From: Paludibacter sp.
Lineage (GTDB): Bacteria > Bacteroidota > Bacteroidia > Bacteroidales > Paludibacteraceae
Direction of reading: 5' to 3'
NCBI GenBank assembly: GCA_028692715.1
Contig: JAQUWU010000020.1
Coordinates: forward strand, 20,111 to 84,110
DNA length: 64,000 bases
The position numbers were made by a program, and so were the translations under genes. The stretch's first letter is position 1, and each line of letters starts with the position of its first letter. Shown here piece by piece: positions 53,916-61,388 of this stretch. The notes beneath the pieces are model-generated. The model was not told the DNA's origin. It searched no databases and was given only the letters and a program-made list of their open reading frames with translations.

Positions 53916-54569
53916 TCAGACATATATTTTTCCATCCCTCATTTCTATCACTCGGTCCGATAAAGCAGCCAGTTCTTTATCATGCGTAACAATGATAATG
54001 GTTAATCCGAATTTATCGCGTAAGTCAAACAAAAGTTTATGTAATTCATCGCGATTTTTCGAGTCCAGACTGCCCGAAGGTTCATCGGCCAGAATAATTT
54101 CCGGGTCGTTTATCAAAGCACGTGCCACGGCAATGCGTTGTTTTTCGCCCCCCGAAAGTTCGTTTGGTTTATGATCCATCCGGTCGGAAAGTTGTAAATA
54201 AGCTAAAATTTCTTTAGCCTTTTCAGTGGTTTTCTTTTTGTCGCGCAGTCCTATTAAGGCCGGAATCATCACGTTTTCAAGAGCGGTAAATTCGGGTAAC
54301 AATTGATGAAACTGAAAAATAAACCCGATATGATTGTTGCGGAATGCAGCCAGATCTTTTTCGTTCAGCGAGTTGAAGTCGACATTGTTCAATAGCACTT
54401 CGCCTGAATTTGCTTTGTCGAGCGTGCCCAAAATTTGCAATAAAGTTGTTTTGCCCGCTCCACTTGGTCCTACAATAGACACTATTTCTCCTTTTTTAAC
54501 ATCCAAATCAACCCCTTTTAGGACTTCCAATTCTCCAAAACTTTTGTGAATGTTTTTTGCTTTAATCAT
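53916..54569 (-). CDS. lolD: ABC transporter ATP-binding protein, LolD-like
   Basis: 217 aa single ABC ATPase. Walker [14 protein letters not shown]-loop in [19 protein letters not shown] (the LolD/MacB-type signature), ABC signature [15 protein letters not shown], Walker [13 protein letters not shown] and H-loop THDKEL. LolD with LolC/E extracts lipoproteins from the inner membrane. No permease gene is next to it here, so it must use a distant LolCE-like partner or belong to another MacB-type exporter. Confidence 0.85.
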   Translation of the reverse strand: MIKAKNIHKSFGELEVLKGVDLDVKKGEIVSIVGPSGAGKTTLLQILGTLDKANSGEVLLNNVDFNSLNEKDLAAFRNNHIGFIFQFHQLLPEFTALENVMIPALIGLRDKKKTTEKAKEILAYLQLSDRMDHKPNELSGGEKQRIAVARALINDPEIILADEPSGSLDSKNRDELHKLLFDLRDKFGLTIIIVTHDKELAALSDRVIEMRDGKIYV

Positions 54570-54647
54570 TGTGGTTCATTTTTTACAAGTGAAGAGCTAT
54601 AGTTTGCAAGCAAATGTTTAACTTTGTTGATACTTAAAAATTTACTG

Positions 54648-54655
54648 CAAAGTTA
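54648..54655 (-). promoter_or_regulatory. -7 element TAACTTTG for the lolD-like gene
   Basis: Minus-strand TAACTTTG about 80 bp upstream of the start; divergent with the element below. Confidence 0.5.
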
Positions 54656-54699
54656 TTCGTTTGTAACAATAATCACACATTTTGTGAATAAAAAAAATG

Positions 54700-54707
54700 T
54701 ACCTTTG
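54700..54707 (+). promoter_or_regulatory. -7 element TACCTTTG for the YgjP-like gene
   Basis: TACCTTTGTGC about 39 bp upstream of the ATG at 54746. Confidence 0.6.
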
Positions 54708-54745
54708 TGCTGTTTTTAGTTTAAACTTACCTAATTTCACGCCCA

Positions 54746-55453
54746 ATGTTAACAGATGACGAGTTAGGAAACATTGAATTCGTGCGGAACGAAAGGTCGA
54801 AGCACATTCGTGTACGGATTTTACATACCGGATTAAAGGTCAGTATGCCTCATCATGTAACAGAAGATGAAGCAATGAAGTTTATTCATTCTATCCGCCA
54901 TAAAATAATTCAGAAACAATCGAAAATTGAGAAGGGGATTGAGCGAAACAATATTCATATAAATGAAAATTCGAATTTAAAAACGCTTACTTTTGCTGTG
55001 AACGTTCAAGCTGCCGATCGTAAAAATATCTTTTTTACGTTGAAAGATGATACGCTCAGAATTGAATTTCCACAAGGTACTGATTGTAATAAAATTGAGA
55101 CTCAACAGCATTTCTGGAATGGAATAAGTTATTTTATGCGGAAAGAAGCAAAACGTATTTTGCCGGAACGAATCGAAAAGTTGGCACATAAATATGGATT
55201 TACTTACGAAGGAGTAAAAATCCAATCGAGCAAAAGTCGTTGGGGAAGTTGTTCCAGAGCCGGAAGTATCAATTTATCACTCTATTTGATGTTGCTCCCT
55301 ATACATTTGATTGATTATGTGATACTTCACGAACTTTGTCATACCAAAGAGATGAATCACGGCGTGAATTTTTGGCGTTGGATGGATAGAGTAACTGATA
55401 ATAATAGCAATGAACTGAGAGCTGAATTAAAAAAATATACTATGCCGGGTTAG
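54746..55453 (+). CDS. YgjP-like (DUF45/SprT-type) metallopeptidase
   Basis: 235 aa, cytoplasmic. The family signature is SSKSRWGSCSRAGSINLSLYL followed by LLPIHLIDYVILHELCHTKEMNHG. HELCH supplies two zinc His and the catalytic Glu, and MNHGVNFW the third His. The N-terminal RSKHIRVRILHTGLKVSMP is the predicted DUF45 beta-sheet start. In vivo substrate unknown. The following interval contains a repeat array and then dgt, on the same strand. Confidence 0.88.
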   Translation: MLTDDELGNIEFVRNERSKHIRVRILHTGLKVSMPHHVTEDEAMKFIHSIRHKIIQKQSKIEKGIERNNIHINENSNLKTLTFAVNVQAADRKNIFFTLKDDTLRIEFPQGTDCNKIETQQHFWNGISYFMRKEAKRILPERIEKLAHKYGFTYEGVKIQSSKSRWGSCSRAGSINLSLYLMLLPIHLIDYVILHELCHTKEMNHGVNFWRWMDRVTDNNSNELRAELKKYTMPG

Positions 55454-55455
55454 TA

Positions 55456-55720
55456 AAAAAGTTCATAAAGTTCATAAAGTAAATTGAATTTTACAAGAGT
55501 AATAATTCCTTTATTGAGTCTGCTCTGAAAAAGAGTAGATTCTAAAATCTTTTCTAGGAGTTTGCTCTTCTTTATTTTTCTTACTGTGTACTGCCCTGTT
55601 TGGTAGGCAATGTGTCTGTTAATTTCAATCCGGTGCATTGTAATATTAAAGATACCTTGAACTACCTTAAAACTTTAAGAACTTTATAAACCTTATAAAC
55701 TTTACGAACTTTGAACTAAA
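55456..55720. repeat. AGTTCATAAAG/ACTTTATAAACC array between the YgjP-like gene and dgt
   Basis: Left end AAAAAAGTTCATAAAGTTCATAAAG (55456-55480). Right end has ACTTTAAGAACTTTATAAACC, TTATAAACTTTACGAACTTT (about 55670-55716), reverse complements of the left words. The 190 bp between show no gene on either strand that I would keep. Confidence 0.8.
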
Positions 55721-55725
55721 TATAT

Positions 55726-57048
55726 ATGAACTGGAACCAATTATTATCTACCAAACGTTTTGGACAAGAAGAATATCATGGAAGTAGGGAAGATGACCGT
55801 AGCGAATTTCAACGTGATTATGACCGATTGATTTTTTCTGCTCCTTTTCGCAGATTACAAAACAAAACGCAGGTTTTTCCATTGCCCGGGAGTGTTTTTG
55901 TTCATAATCGTCTCACGCATAGCTTGGAAGTGGCTTCTGTGGGTCGTTCTCTGGGCGTTAATGTAGTCAACCGTTTGAAAGAAAGAAAATCCGAAACGCC
56001 TTATTTTGAGGAAATTGGTGCTATTATTTCAGCAGCTTGTTTGGCTCACGATTTGGGAAATCCACCTTTCGGTCATTCCGGCGAAAAAGCTATTGCCACT
56101 TATTTCTCGGAAGGAAATGGTCAACAGTTAATGACCGAAATGACCCAAGAAGAATGGAAAGACATTATTTGTTACGAAGGGAATGCTAATGCACTTCGCT
56201 TATTAATTCATCAGTTTAAAGGTCGTCGGCTCGGAGGATTCGTGCTTACTTACAGCACATTGGCTTCTATCGTAAAATATCCTTATTCCTCCATTCATTC
56301 AGATGCTAAAAAACAAAAATTTGGTTTTTTTGAATCGGAAAAGCAGGATTTTGAAAAAATAGCCAAAGAATTAGGTGTCTCTCATTCAAAGGAATTCCCA
56401 AATCGATTTGTTCGTCATCCTTTGGTGTATCTGGTTGAAGCTGCTGACGATATCTGCTATCAGATAATGGATATTGAAGATGCACATAAACTCAAAATTT
56501 TGACATCGGATGAAACCATTCATTTGTTTTTGAATTTTTTTAGTGTAGACAGACAAAAGCGAAGAATGGAAACCATGAAAATGGTAACCGATGTAAATGA
56601 GCAAATTGCTTATTTGCGTTCGTCGGTTATCGGACAATTAATTGATGAGTGTTCGGCCGTCTTTGCTGAAAATGAATTGTCAATTCTAGATGGTACATTT
56701 AATTCTACATTGATTAAGAATTTGCCAAAACAATCAGCCGATGCCTATAAAACTTGCAGCAATACAGCTTTTGCAAAAATTTATCGTTCGTCCGAAGTGT
56801 TGGATGTGGAATTAGCTGGGTATAAAATCATCTTAACCTTACTGGAACATTTGGTGTCTGCCGTATTAAGTCCTCAAAAAGCATACTCTCAGCAATTGTT
56901 GATGCGAATTCCGGAGCAGTACGAGACCAATAGTCCTTCGGTTTATGGGAAAGTAATGGCAGTGTTGGATTATATTTCGGGAATGACCGATATTTATGCA
57001 TTGGATTTGTATCGGAAAATAACAGGAATGAGTATTCCGGGTTTATAA
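55726..57048 (+). CDS. dgt: Deoxyguanosinetriphosphate triphosphohydrolase (dNTPase)
   Basis: 440 aa HD-domain enzyme that hydrolyses dGTP to deoxyguanosine and triphosphate. RDDRSEFQRDYDRLIFSAPFRRLQNKTQVF is the N-terminal signature. HD motif: RLTHSLEVASVGRSLG and CLAHDLGNPPFGHSGE. Later LVYLVEAADDICYQIMDIEDAHKLKIL supplies the catalytic-site Asp. Probably the shorter class 2/3-type dNTPase common in this phylum. A putative small RNA gene lies downstream. Confidence 0.93.
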   Translation: MNWNQLLSTKRFGQEEYHGSREDDRSEFQRDYDRLIFSAPFRRLQNKTQVFPLPGSVFVHNRLTHSLEVASVGRSLGVNVVNRLKERKSETPYFEEIGAIISAACLAHDLGNPPFGHSGEKAIATYFSEGNGQQLMTEMTQEEWKDIICYEGNANALRLLIHQFKGRRLGGFVLTYSTLASIVKYPYSSIHSDAKKQKFGFFESEKQDFEKIAKELGVSHSKEFPNRFVRHPLVYLVEAADDICYQIMDIEDAHKLKILTSDETIHLFLNFFSVDRQKRRMETMKMVTDVNEQIAYLRSSVIGQLIDECSAVFAENELSILDGTFNSTLIKNLPKQSADAYKTCSNTAFAKIYRSSEVLDVELAGYKIILTLLEHLVSAVLSPQKAYSQQLLMRIPEQYETNSPSVYGKVMAVLDYISGMTDIYALDLYRKITGMSIPGL

Positions 57049-57185
57049 AAATATGTTGTAATGCAGAATTTTGATATATTTCTTCGAAAAAACCTCGAAA
57101 ATCGGTTTGAATATTTCAAATCTGTTACAAAAAGACTAAAAACATGTTATAAAACATGTAATTGTTGAAAAAAGTGATTGAATTG

Positions 57186-57217
57186 TTTGCAAGAGTCTAA
57201 AATACGCTTTATCTTTG
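57186..57217 (+). promoter_or_regulatory. Strong Bacteroidota-type promoter of the candidate small RNA
   Basis: TTTG (57186-57189), 20-bp spacer, TATCTTTG (57210-57217). No protein-coding start follows; a terminator comes about 100 bp later. Confidence 0.8.
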
Positions 57218-57222
57218 CAGTG

Positions 57223-57320
57223 TGATTTTTTCATAGTATTAGATTTAAGGTTAACAAAGATTGGTAGTCAAGCGTGACTACCTTTCGCGTTTTTAAGGGG
57301 GTGCATTTGCACCTTTTTTT
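57223..57320 (+). ncRNA. Candidate small non-coding RNA (Bacteroidales-1-like architecture)
   Basis: Roughly 98 nt bounded by a near-perfect promoter and a terminator. The 5' half is A/U-rich with little structure (it includes TAGTATTAGATTTAAGGTTA). Then comes hairpin GGTAGTCA-AGCG-TGACTACC (57263-57282), and a terminator GGTGC-ATTT-GCACC followed by T7 (57295-57320). Promoter, short leaderless RNA and terminator fit the published Bacteroidales-1 RNA architecture. The conserved-looking 5' half is familiar to me from this order, but I could not check it against Rfam. It encodes no plausible peptide. Confidence 0.7.
57295..57320 (+). terminator. Terminator of the candidate small RNA
   Basis: GGTGC (57300-57304), loop ATTT, GCACC (57309-57313), extended by G-U pairs, then seven T. 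Confidence 0.85.
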
Positions 57321-57365
57321 ATGAAATTATATTTGAGTGTCCTCCGTGAATTTATTTTTGAATCT

Positions 57366-57495
57366 ACCTGATGGCAGATAGGCGCAAATAGCGCAAATTT
57401 ACACAAAAAGGAATTTGGAAATTATTTTGATTTATCTATTTGCGTTTATTTGTGGTTCTAAGTGGAATTTGCGCCTACCTGCTGCAACCAGGTTC
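57366..57495. repeat. TAGGCGCAAAT inverted repeat with CGCAAATTTACAC words
   Basis: TAGGCGCAAAT (57379-57389) and its perfect complement (57467-57477) extend outward into similar CCTGATGGCAG and CTGCTGCAACCAGG sequences. It fills the interval between the small RNA and the dus stop. Confidence 0.75.
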
Positions 57496-57515
57496 TACTA
57501 TTTCTCGAAGTAAAA

Positions 57516-58451
57516 TTACATTTCATTTATTGCTTTAAAAACCACTCCTTCGTATTGATCCAGGGTTTTGCATTTCTTTACTTGTTTGTAGATTTTATGC
57601 CCATTTTCAAACCCTTCGGCATGATACGACCACATTTCTTCCAATCGTTTGAGAAAATGTGCATCACCAGAATATTTCTTTTTACAATTTTCAATAATAG
57701 ATAAATGGAAATTACGAAGCTTTGTAACCTTTTCTTTTTCTGATATTTCCTCTTTTCTGATTTTTGCTAACAAAAATGGATGTTCTAAAATCCCACGTCC
57801 TATCATTATTCTATCAATTTGCGGAGCAATAGAAATTATTTTTTCTACATCTGAAACATTCAAAATGTCTCCATTGTAACAAACCGGATGTTTCAATTGA
57901 TGCGAATATTCTACAAAAGCTTCATAATTCACTTCTCCTTTGTATTGTTGCTTGCCAATGCGTGGATGTAGGATGATTTCTTCTAACGGAAATACATTAA
58001 AAATAGGAATTAATGCTTCGAACTCACCCGGATCTTCCATTCCCAAACGGCATTTGACCGAAATTTTCAATTTTGATTCTGCAAAAATATTTTCAAATAG
58101 TTCCGAAATTATTCGAGGATGCGACAATAATCCTGCACCCATATTTTTACTTGTAACCATAGGGTAGGGGCAACCCATATTGATGTTTACTTCGGTGTAA
58201 TTGTTTTCCAAACAGATTTCTTCAAAACGTTTAAAGGACTCGGCATCGTTTCCCAAAAATTGTGGAACAGGCTTCTGTACTTGATTGTGTTCGGCCAATA
58301 GGTCGTTACACTGACTTGGGCGATAAAATTCGCCGTTCTGAACCCGAATGAATGGCGTAAATGTTTTATCGAACTTTCCGATATTTTCAGAATAAGATTC
58401 ACGAAAAATCCAATCGGTAAGACCTTGAAGTGGTGCGAGGTAAATTTGCAT
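57516..58451 (-). CDS. tRNA-dihydrouridine synthase
   Basis: FMN-dependent reductase of tRNA uridines, 311 aa. TIM barrel with YLAPLQGLTDWIFRESY at the N-terminus, the catalytic Cys in NINMGCPYPMVTSKNMGAGLL, VKCRLGMEDPGEFEAL, LHPRIGKQQYKGEVNYE, CYNGDILNVSDVEKI and DRIMIGRGILEHPFL. The layout is DusC/DusA-like; which uridine it modifies is not evident. The promoter at 58476-58505 is well placed. Confidence 0.93.
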   Translation of the reverse strand: MQIYLAPLQGLTDWIFRESYSENIGKFDKTFTPFIRVQNGEFYRPSQCNDLLAEHNQVQKPVPQFLGNDAESFKRFEEICLENNYTEVNINMGCPYPMVTSKNMGAGLLSHPRIISELFENIFAESKLKISVKCRLGMEDPGEFEALIPIFNVFPLEEIILHPRIGKQQYKGEVNYEAFVEYSHQLKHPVCYNGDILNVSDVEKIISIAPQIDRIMIGRGILEHPFLLAKIRKEEISEKEKVTKLRNFHLSIIENCKKKYSGDAHFLKRLEEMWSYHAEGFENGHKIYKQVKKCKTLDQYEGVVFKAINEM

Positions 58452-58475
58452 CCTGTAGTTATTTTATTATACGGG

Positions 58476-58505
58476 CAAAGGTAGGGAAATTTATATAAGA
58501 AGCAA
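58476..58505 (-). promoter_or_regulatory. Promoter of the dus gene
   Basis: Minus strand: TTG (58503-58505), 19-bp spacer, TACCTTTG (58476-58483), about 25 bp upstream of the start. Confidence 0.75.
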
Positions 58506-58701
58506 GTTTAAAAATCATGCTTAAGAGTTCTTCAAATCATTGGGAAGAGTTGTGAAACTGATGAGCATGAGTTTGGAAAAAATAGTATTGAATTTCTCCA
58601 GTCATTTGTTGAAGTTATTGTTTTATACACAAAAATATTTGTACTTTTACGCCCCGTTAAAACTGAGTTAGATTTAACAATTTTAAATAATACAGACATT
58701 T

Positions 58702-60375
58702 ATGTCTAAATTTATAGCAATGAACAAATTAAACACTATTCTCATAATCCTGCTTTTTACGGCAGGTTTAGGAAAAGCTCAACCACAAACGTCGCAAAAT
58801 AGTTTCAAAGTAGCACAAGCAACCGTTAGTTTTAAATTTACGACCTGGAACACAGAGTGGCTCACTTGCATAGACAACGGACCTTCAAACGAAGAACTTC
58901 AAATTAATAATATAGTTACTGTTATAAAAGCGATGAATTCCGATATTGTTGCTTTGCAGGAAGTTGGAACAAGTAGCACCTATACCACCATTGATACACT
59001 TGTTCGTCGCCTTGGAGATGAATGGGCGGGAAGTATGGTTCCAACTACGAATGACAACTGTGGTCAAAATGAAGGAATAATTTACAAAAAATCGAAAGTG
59101 CAATTGGTTAGTTCATCATTGATAACCACTGGCGGCAGTTCATACAATTGGTCAAGTGGACGTTTCCCTGTTTTGTATAATGTAAATCTGTTGGTTGATG
59201 GCAATGAAATTCCGGTATCGTTTATTAATATTCATGCTAAAGCAATGAGTGATGCCACCAGCTATAGCCGTCGCAAAGGCGCCTCGGAAGGATTAAAAAC
59301 GTTGCTCGATGGAAGTACATTTAACACTACAAGGATTGTCCTATTGGGTGATTTCAACGATTACCTGATAGGAACACAATGTTCTGATTGCACATCGGAA
59401 GATTCACCCTATAAAAACTTTATGGACGATACTTCTAATTATAAATGTCTGACCAGCGACTTGTACGATACCTCGTATAATAGTCAGGTGATTGACAATA
59501 TTATTATTTCTAACGAATTATTTGACAATTATAAGTCGAACACTACAACCAGAGAGGTTCAGACAACAGAAAGCATCACAAACTACAACTCTACTACTTC
59601 AGACCATGTTCCTGTAAGTGCAAGCTTTAGTATGACAGCCGGAACATCAGCGTGTGAAAATATAAGCTTTTCAGAAACTTTTGCCAGCAGTTTAGGTGAC
59701 TTTACACCTTACAGTGTGGATGGCACTCAAGTCTGGTCTTGGACAACTTACGGAGCAACTGTTTCGGGTTATGTCACTAGTGTCAATAATCCTAACGAAG
59801 ATTGGTTAATTTCTCCTGCTTTCGATCTTTCAGGAAAAAGTTCTGCCACTCTTGGGTTTAGCCATGCATTGAACTACTGTACATCTGAAACCGATAAAGT
59901 AAACAATCAAACGCTTTGGGTAAGTAGCAATTATAGTAGTGGAGCCCCTGTAAGTGCTACTTGGACACAATTAACGATGCCGACTATACCCTCAGGAAGC
60001 AGTTGGGTTTATGTGAATTCGGGAGATATTCAACTCCCTTCAGAAATGCTGCAAAGCAATGTCCATTTTGCATTTAAATATATATCTACTTCGTCAGTAG
60101 CAGGTACATGGGAAATCAAAGATCTAACCTTCAATACCGAATGCTCATCAACAAATATTTCCACAGAAGTAATAAAATCACAAACTACAGTATCTGTAAC
60201 GGGTAAGAAAATAAAAATCAGCAATATGGTCTCTGAGTCTGTTACAGTTTATGATATAACCGGCAGAATTCTATTTTGCAACCCGACTGTTCAGAATATT
60301 GAAATCCCTGTAAGTCAGCCTGGTGTTTATATTGTTCGCATAGGAAATGAAGTAAATAAAGTAATGGTGAGATAA
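58702..60375 (+). CDS. Secreted endonuclease/exonuclease/phosphatase-family protein with T9SS sorting domain
   Basis: 557 aa. Signal peptide (LNTILIILLFTAGLGKAQ); a second ATG six codons in is also possible. The EEP domain (about 45-310) shows FTTWNTEWL, ALQEVG with the metal Glu, FINIHAK, VLLGDFNDYLI and a final SDHVPVSASF with the catalytic His. Next is a jelly-roll-like region (about 315-480) with DWLISPAFDLSGKSS. The end (about 485-557) is a type A T9SS C-terminal domain: VTVYDITGRILF, IPVSQPGVYIVRIGN and a basic tail. So it is a surface or extracellular nuclease or phosphodiesterase; substrate unknown. Confidence 0.85.
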   Translation: MSKFIAMNKLNTILIILLFTAGLGKAQPQTSQNSFKVAQATVSFKFTTWNTEWLTCIDNGPSNEELQINNIVTVIKAMNSDIVALQEVGTSSTYTTIDTLVRRLGDEWAGSMVPTTNDNCGQNEGIIYKKSKVQLVSSSLITTGGSSYNWSSGRFPVLYNVNLLVDGNEIPVSFINIHAKAMSDATSYSRRKGASEGLKTLLDGSTFNTTRIVLLGDFNDYLIGTQCSDCTSEDSPYKNFMDDTSNYKCLTSDLYDTSYNSQVIDNIIISNELFDNYKSNTTTREVQTTESITNYNSTTSDHVPVSASFSMTAGTSACENISFSETFASSLGDFTPYSVDGTQVWSWTTYGATVSGYVTSVNNPNEDWLISPAFDLSGKSSATLGFSHALNYCTSETDKVNNQTLWVSSNYSSGAPVSATWTQLTMPTIPSGSSWVYVNSGDIQLPSEMLQSNVHFAFKYISTSSVAGTWEIKDLTFNTECSSTNISTEVIKSQTTVSVTGKKIKISNMVSESVTVYDITGRILFCNPTVQNIEIPVSQPGVYIVRIGNEVNKVMVR

Positions 60376-60696
60376 GTGTTATTTTATTTGTGTATTAATA
60401 TGCAGAAAAATACTATTTTTACAGTCCTCAAAGTAGTTTGAAGGATTTTGTACAAGATCGTAACAATTCAGGGCACACAGAAGATACAGAATTTACAGAA
60501 TATGTATTTTATTGAGTATAATCGAACTTGCTATTAATAGTAATAAGTTTATTGTTTCTAGAAAAACTCTAAATTTTAAGGTCTAAAAAAGTAACGCATA
60601 ACAGTGTTTTCACAGAGAAACCTGTTAATCCGTTTTTTCCGTTTAATCCGTGTGCTGAGTAGTAGCATAAAATTACACACTTAAATCTCATTAATT
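60376..60696. repeat. Intergenic region with CACACAGAAGATACAG and TTTAATCCGTGTGCTGAG words
   Basis: Left part GGGCACACAGAAGATACAG and AATTTACAGAA, right part CACAGAGAAACCTGTTAATCC and CCGTTTAATCCGTGTGC. These are phylum-typical dispersed words, roughly inverted to each other. No gene or promoter is clear. Confidence 0.5.
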
Positions 60697-61332
60697 ATGC
60701 TTTTTAATATTCCCTATTTGGAATGGATTGGTTATTTCGGGTCAGTCATTGTTGCGGTATCGTTGACCATGAGTTCAATAAAAAAACTTAGATGGTATAA
60801 TTTGCTGGGTGCTGCCGTTTTTTCATTTTATGGCTTTGCTATTGGTGCTTTGCCGGTTGGATTTCTCAACTTGTTTATTGTAGTTGCAGACACATACTAT
60901 ATTTATAAAATGTATTCTTTTAAAGAATCATTTAAATCTCTACTGGTCAGTGCTTCTGATTCGTACCTCAATTATTATATCGATTTTTATAAAAACGAAA
61001 TTAAAGACTATTTCCCTGCATTCAACAAGTCGATATTGACCGATAAAAATGTGTTTGCATTTTTACTTTTGCGTAATGAAGTGGTGGTAGGCGTTTTTGT
61101 AGGAACAAAAGAAGAGCAGTCATTAAAAGTCCAATTGGATTTTGTAACTGTTGCCTATCGCGATTTAAAACCGGGAGACTTTATTTACAAGCAGAATATA
61201 AAAATGATAAAAGACCTCGACATTAGTTGTATTACTTCCATAACTGATAATAAAATCCATCAAAAATATTTAAGAAAGATGGGATTTGAAAGACTTGACA
61301 GTATTTCAGATACTTATCACAAAAATATCTGA
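60697..61332 (+). CDS. YgjV-like membrane domain fused to a GNAT-like domain
   Basis: 211 aa. Residues about 1-80 form three TM helices (LEWIGYFGSVIVAVSLTMSS, LGAAVFSFYGFAIGAL, LNLFIVVADTYYIYKM) like the YgjV/Imp family. From about 85 the sequence is soluble and alpha/beta. LLLRNEVVVGVFVGTKEEQS and VQLDFVTVAYRDLKPGDFIY resemble GNAT strands 4 and 5 with the acetyl-CoA loop, and HQKYLRKMGFERL the last GNAT helix. The Gly-rich pyrophosphate loop is poor. I would call it GNAT-like with possible loss of activity. Confidence 0.7.
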   Translation: MLFNIPYLEWIGYFGSVIVAVSLTMSSIKKLRWYNLLGAAVFSFYGFAIGALPVGFLNLFIVVADTYYIYKMYSFKESFKSLLVSASDSYLNYYIDFYKNEIKDYFPAFNKSILTDKNVFAFLLLRNEVVVGVFVGTKEEQSLKVQLDFVTVAYRDLKPGDFIYKQNIKMIKDLDISCITSITDNKIHQKYLRKMGFERLDSISDTYHKNI

Positions 61333-61370
61333 GCCGTTCGTTTTACTTTCCAATTTGACGATTTCTTTTG

Positions 61371-61378
61371 TACCTTTG
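61371..61378 (+). promoter_or_regulatory. -7 element TACCTTTG for priA
   Basis: Only 10 bp separate the element from the ATG at 61389, so the mRNA leader would be about 5 nt or less. An earlier in-frame ATG at 61368 lies upstream of the element and is excluded. Confidence 0.6.
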
Positions 61379-61388
61379 CCATAGCAAA

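Noticed and set aside
55450-55638. 62-codon minus-strand frame between the YgjP-like gene and dgt
   Set aside because: Its C-terminal part reads the repeat words (LLYELYELF); no start context or similarity.
57223-57320. Riboswitch or attenuator leader for the gene downstream
   Set aside because: The next gene is on the opposite strand and the element ends in its own terminator, so an independent RNA is more likely.
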